This document shows, piece after piece, positions 63,927 to 64,000 of a stretch of DNA of 64,000 nucleotides. The notes beneath the pieces were generated by a model. It searched no databases, had not been told where the DNA came from, and saw nothing but the letters and a program-made list of their open reading frames with translations. The translations under genes were made by a program, and so were the position numbers. How positions within the stretch are numbered: position 1 is the first letter of the stretch; each line of letters opens with the position of its first letter. Source of the stretch: VRUE01 sp963805475 (GTDB lineage: Bacteria > Actinomycetota > Thermoleophilia > Solirubrobacterales > 70-9); NCBI GenBank assembly GCA_963805475.1, contig CAWDUO010000002.1:186001-250000 (forward strand), given 5' to 3'.

Positions 63927-64000
63927 GTGACCTCGGGCCGCGGCAAGGCGGTCGCGAGCGTGGCGCTTCTCGGCGCGGCGTTCGCGACCGCCGGCTGCGG
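63927..64000 (+). CDS. Lipoprotein, truncated by the window edge
   Basis: A GTG four bases after the previous stop opens a frame reading MTSGRGKAVASVALLGAAFA then TAGCG, a lipoprotein signal peptide with lipobox Cys, running off the right edge. It is probably co-transcribed with the transcobalamin-like gene under the riboswitch. A B12 or siderophore-type substrate-binding protein would fit, but the visible 24 codons cannot show that. Confidence 0.6.
   Translation, partial: MTSGRGKAVASVALLGAAFATAGC

Noticed and set aside
1..64000. CRISPR arrays, prophage genes or an origin of replication
   Set aside because: No regularly spaced direct repeats, cas genes, phage structural genes, dnaA boxes or partition genes were seen.

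Overview
The window comes from a GC-rich actinobacterium. The gene complement points to class Thermoleophilia, probably Solirubrobacterales (inference, not proven): F420 biosynthesis genes, an ethylmalonyl-CoA pathway set, many secreted proteins with Arg/Gly-rich tails, and pervasive GTGA/ATGA gene overlaps. GC-rich codon bias also makes long antisense reading frames, which are not annotated.

Layout. 0-1.2 kb is a scar: an intact XRE regulator, an internally deleted DUF6932-like partner, and the C-terminal stump of a sugar-1-phosphate transferase. 1.3-8.2 kb is a compact signalling and surface-polysaccharide-like locus: a receiver/PIG-L deacetylase fusion, ATP-grasp enzyme, PHP phosphoesterase, processive GT2 glycosyltransferase, small membrane protein, Hpt protein, membrane histidine kinase and single-domain response regulator. 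8.2-15.3 kb encodes a giant DUF11-repeat surface protein. 15.6-17.5 kb holds two secreted proteins. 17.5-26.6 kb is an ethylmalonyl-CoA pathway cluster (acyl-CoA dehydrogenase, SCP2-like protein, MaoC hydratase, ethylmalonyl-CoA mutase, crotonyl-CoA carboxylase/reductase), interrupted between convergent genes by an IS110/IS1111-type element with structured non-coding ends.

26.7-33.3 kb holds rmuC in AT-richer DNA, a nested 119-bp hairpin repeat, a lipoprotein, a YgfZ gene broken by a short palindromic repeat, mntH, a substrate-binding lipoprotein and an aquaporin. 33.4-38.8 kb is an F420 block (fbiC, cofE, cofC, cofD, npdG). 38.9-46.3 kb carries an SDR, HMG-CoA lyase, acyl-CoA carboxylase beta subunit, an ABC-2 exporter, acetoacetyl-CoA synthetase and an MBL hydrolase. 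Leucine-type catabolism here would feed acetoacetyl-CoA towards the ethylmalonyl-CoA pathway. 46.4-55.3 kb has seven tRNA genes, a vapBC module with an operator palindrome, several alpha/beta hydrolases and a metallophosphoesterase. 55.4-62.8 kb has membrane and lipid-related genes, an epimerase, a TPR protein, a secreted protease and a repeat-rich exported protein. The window ends with a cobalamin riboswitch before a transcobalamin-like (DUF4430) secreted protein and the start of a lipoprotein.

Caution: from about 29 kb onward many conserved genes are split by single-base indels (mostly net +1 up to 57 kb; often -1 in G/C runs after that), while 1-29 kb has only one outside the scar. They look like sequence errors, so genes are given as whole loci with the breaks noted.
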